Source of the DNA: Desulfarculaceae bacterium
GTDB lineage: Bacteria > Desulfobacterota > Desulfarculia > Desulfarculales > Desulfarculaceae
Assembly (NCBI GenBank): GCA_020444545.1
Contig: JAHLKT010000004.1
Coordinates: 62,001 to 126,000, forward strand
Direction: 5' to 3'
Length of the DNA: 64,000 nt
Made by a program: the position numbers and the translations under genes. Shown here piece after piece: positions 63,795-64,000 of the stretch. The first letter of the stretch is position 1. The number at the start of each line of letters is the position of its first letter. Below the pieces are notes generated by a model. It searched no databases. It saw only the letters and a program-made list of their open reading frames with translations, and had not been told where the DNA came from.

Positions 63795-64000
63795 TCAGGC
63801 CAGAGCCTGGCGGTATAGCTCGGCGTAGGCCCGGCACATGGCCTCCAGGGAGAAGCGCTCCTGAACCCGCGCGGCTCCGGCTCGGCCCATGGCTTGGGCT
63901 TGGGTTGGGTCGTCCAGAATTTGGGCCAACCCCCGGGCCAGGGCCTGGGGATCAGCCGGGGGCACCAGTAGGCCGGTGTCTCCCGGCAGCACCACCTCGG
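63795..64000 (-). CDS. Glycosyltransferase, C-terminal part
   Basis: The last 67 or so residues of a GT4-type protein that runs off the right edge. VVLPGDTGLLVPPADPQALA and the helical end (FSLEAMCRAYAELYRQ) match the C-terminus of such enzymes. The N-terminal end is outside the window. Confidence 0.75.
   Translation of the reverse strand, partial: EVVLPGDTGLLVPPADPQALARGLAQILDDPTQAQAMGRAGAARVQERFSLEAMCRAYAELYRQALA

Overview
The window is a GC-rich, gene-dense stretch of chromosome. Organism (inference): an anaerobic, Gram-negative deltaproteobacterium of the Desulfobacterota/Desulfarculales kind. The support is an XrtA-type exosortase/exopolysaccharide locus with an outer-membrane barrel protein, selA, a folD-fchA one-carbon pair, an IHF/HU protein, and short operons with frequent ATGA-type stop/start overlaps. 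No IS element, prophage, CRISPR array, tRNA or rRNA gene was recognised.

Layout. 1-5 kb (minus): hisC-cmk-rpsA-sppA-EI24, with a good promoter at 4899-4928 and leader hairpins before hisC and rpsA. 5-7.3 kb (minus): a SPOR protein, two small related proteins that share an SGLC motif, a cupin and a pyridoxamine-oxidase-like protein. 7.4-9.5 kb: an IclR regulator, a small wHTH/zinc-ribbon protein, an IHF/HU gene with clear promoter and terminator, and a non-coding SRP RNA (minus, about 8797-9066). This RNA appears to be the large type with an Alu domain. 9.8-18.4 kb: an envelope glycan group made of an exported unknown protein, a methyltransferase-glycosyltransferase fusion, a GT-C-like membrane protein, a Wzx-type flippase and a polytopic spermidine-synthase-like protein. 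18.6-23.5 kb (plus): uppP-manC-yqaA-manA-pmm/pgm, which couples undecaprenyl-phosphate recycling to GDP-mannose synthesis.

24-49.3 kb is the centrepiece, an exopolysaccharide/exosortase region: Wza-like export protein, beta-barrel protein, Wzz/GumC-like chain-length protein, ExeA-like ATPase, a degenerate BY-kinase, EpsB-like phosphoglycosyltransferase, exosortase, EpsI, an O-antigen-ligase-like protein, a deacetylase-like protein, a heparinase II/III-like protein, a PrsT-like TPR protein, an exo-lyase-like protein, two methyltransferases and four glycosyltransferases. No PEP-CTERM substrate is encoded here.

49.4-64 kb: a structured intergenic hairpin, a protein with two degenerate GGDEF-like domains plus TPRs, selA, a NUDIX hydrolase and YggT (all minus); then a small TPR protein, a periplasmic rhodanese, glycerate kinase with two oligopeptide-type ABC ATPases, panB-panE (minus), folD-fchA, a holin-like membrane protein and small ORFs, and the C-terminal end of a glycosyltransferase at the right edge.

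Together the genes describe a cell that invests heavily in surface polysaccharide: mannose activation and lipid-carrier recycling (19-23 kb) could feed the EPS machinery (24-49 kb). Functions are read from motifs and family knowledge; no database search was run.
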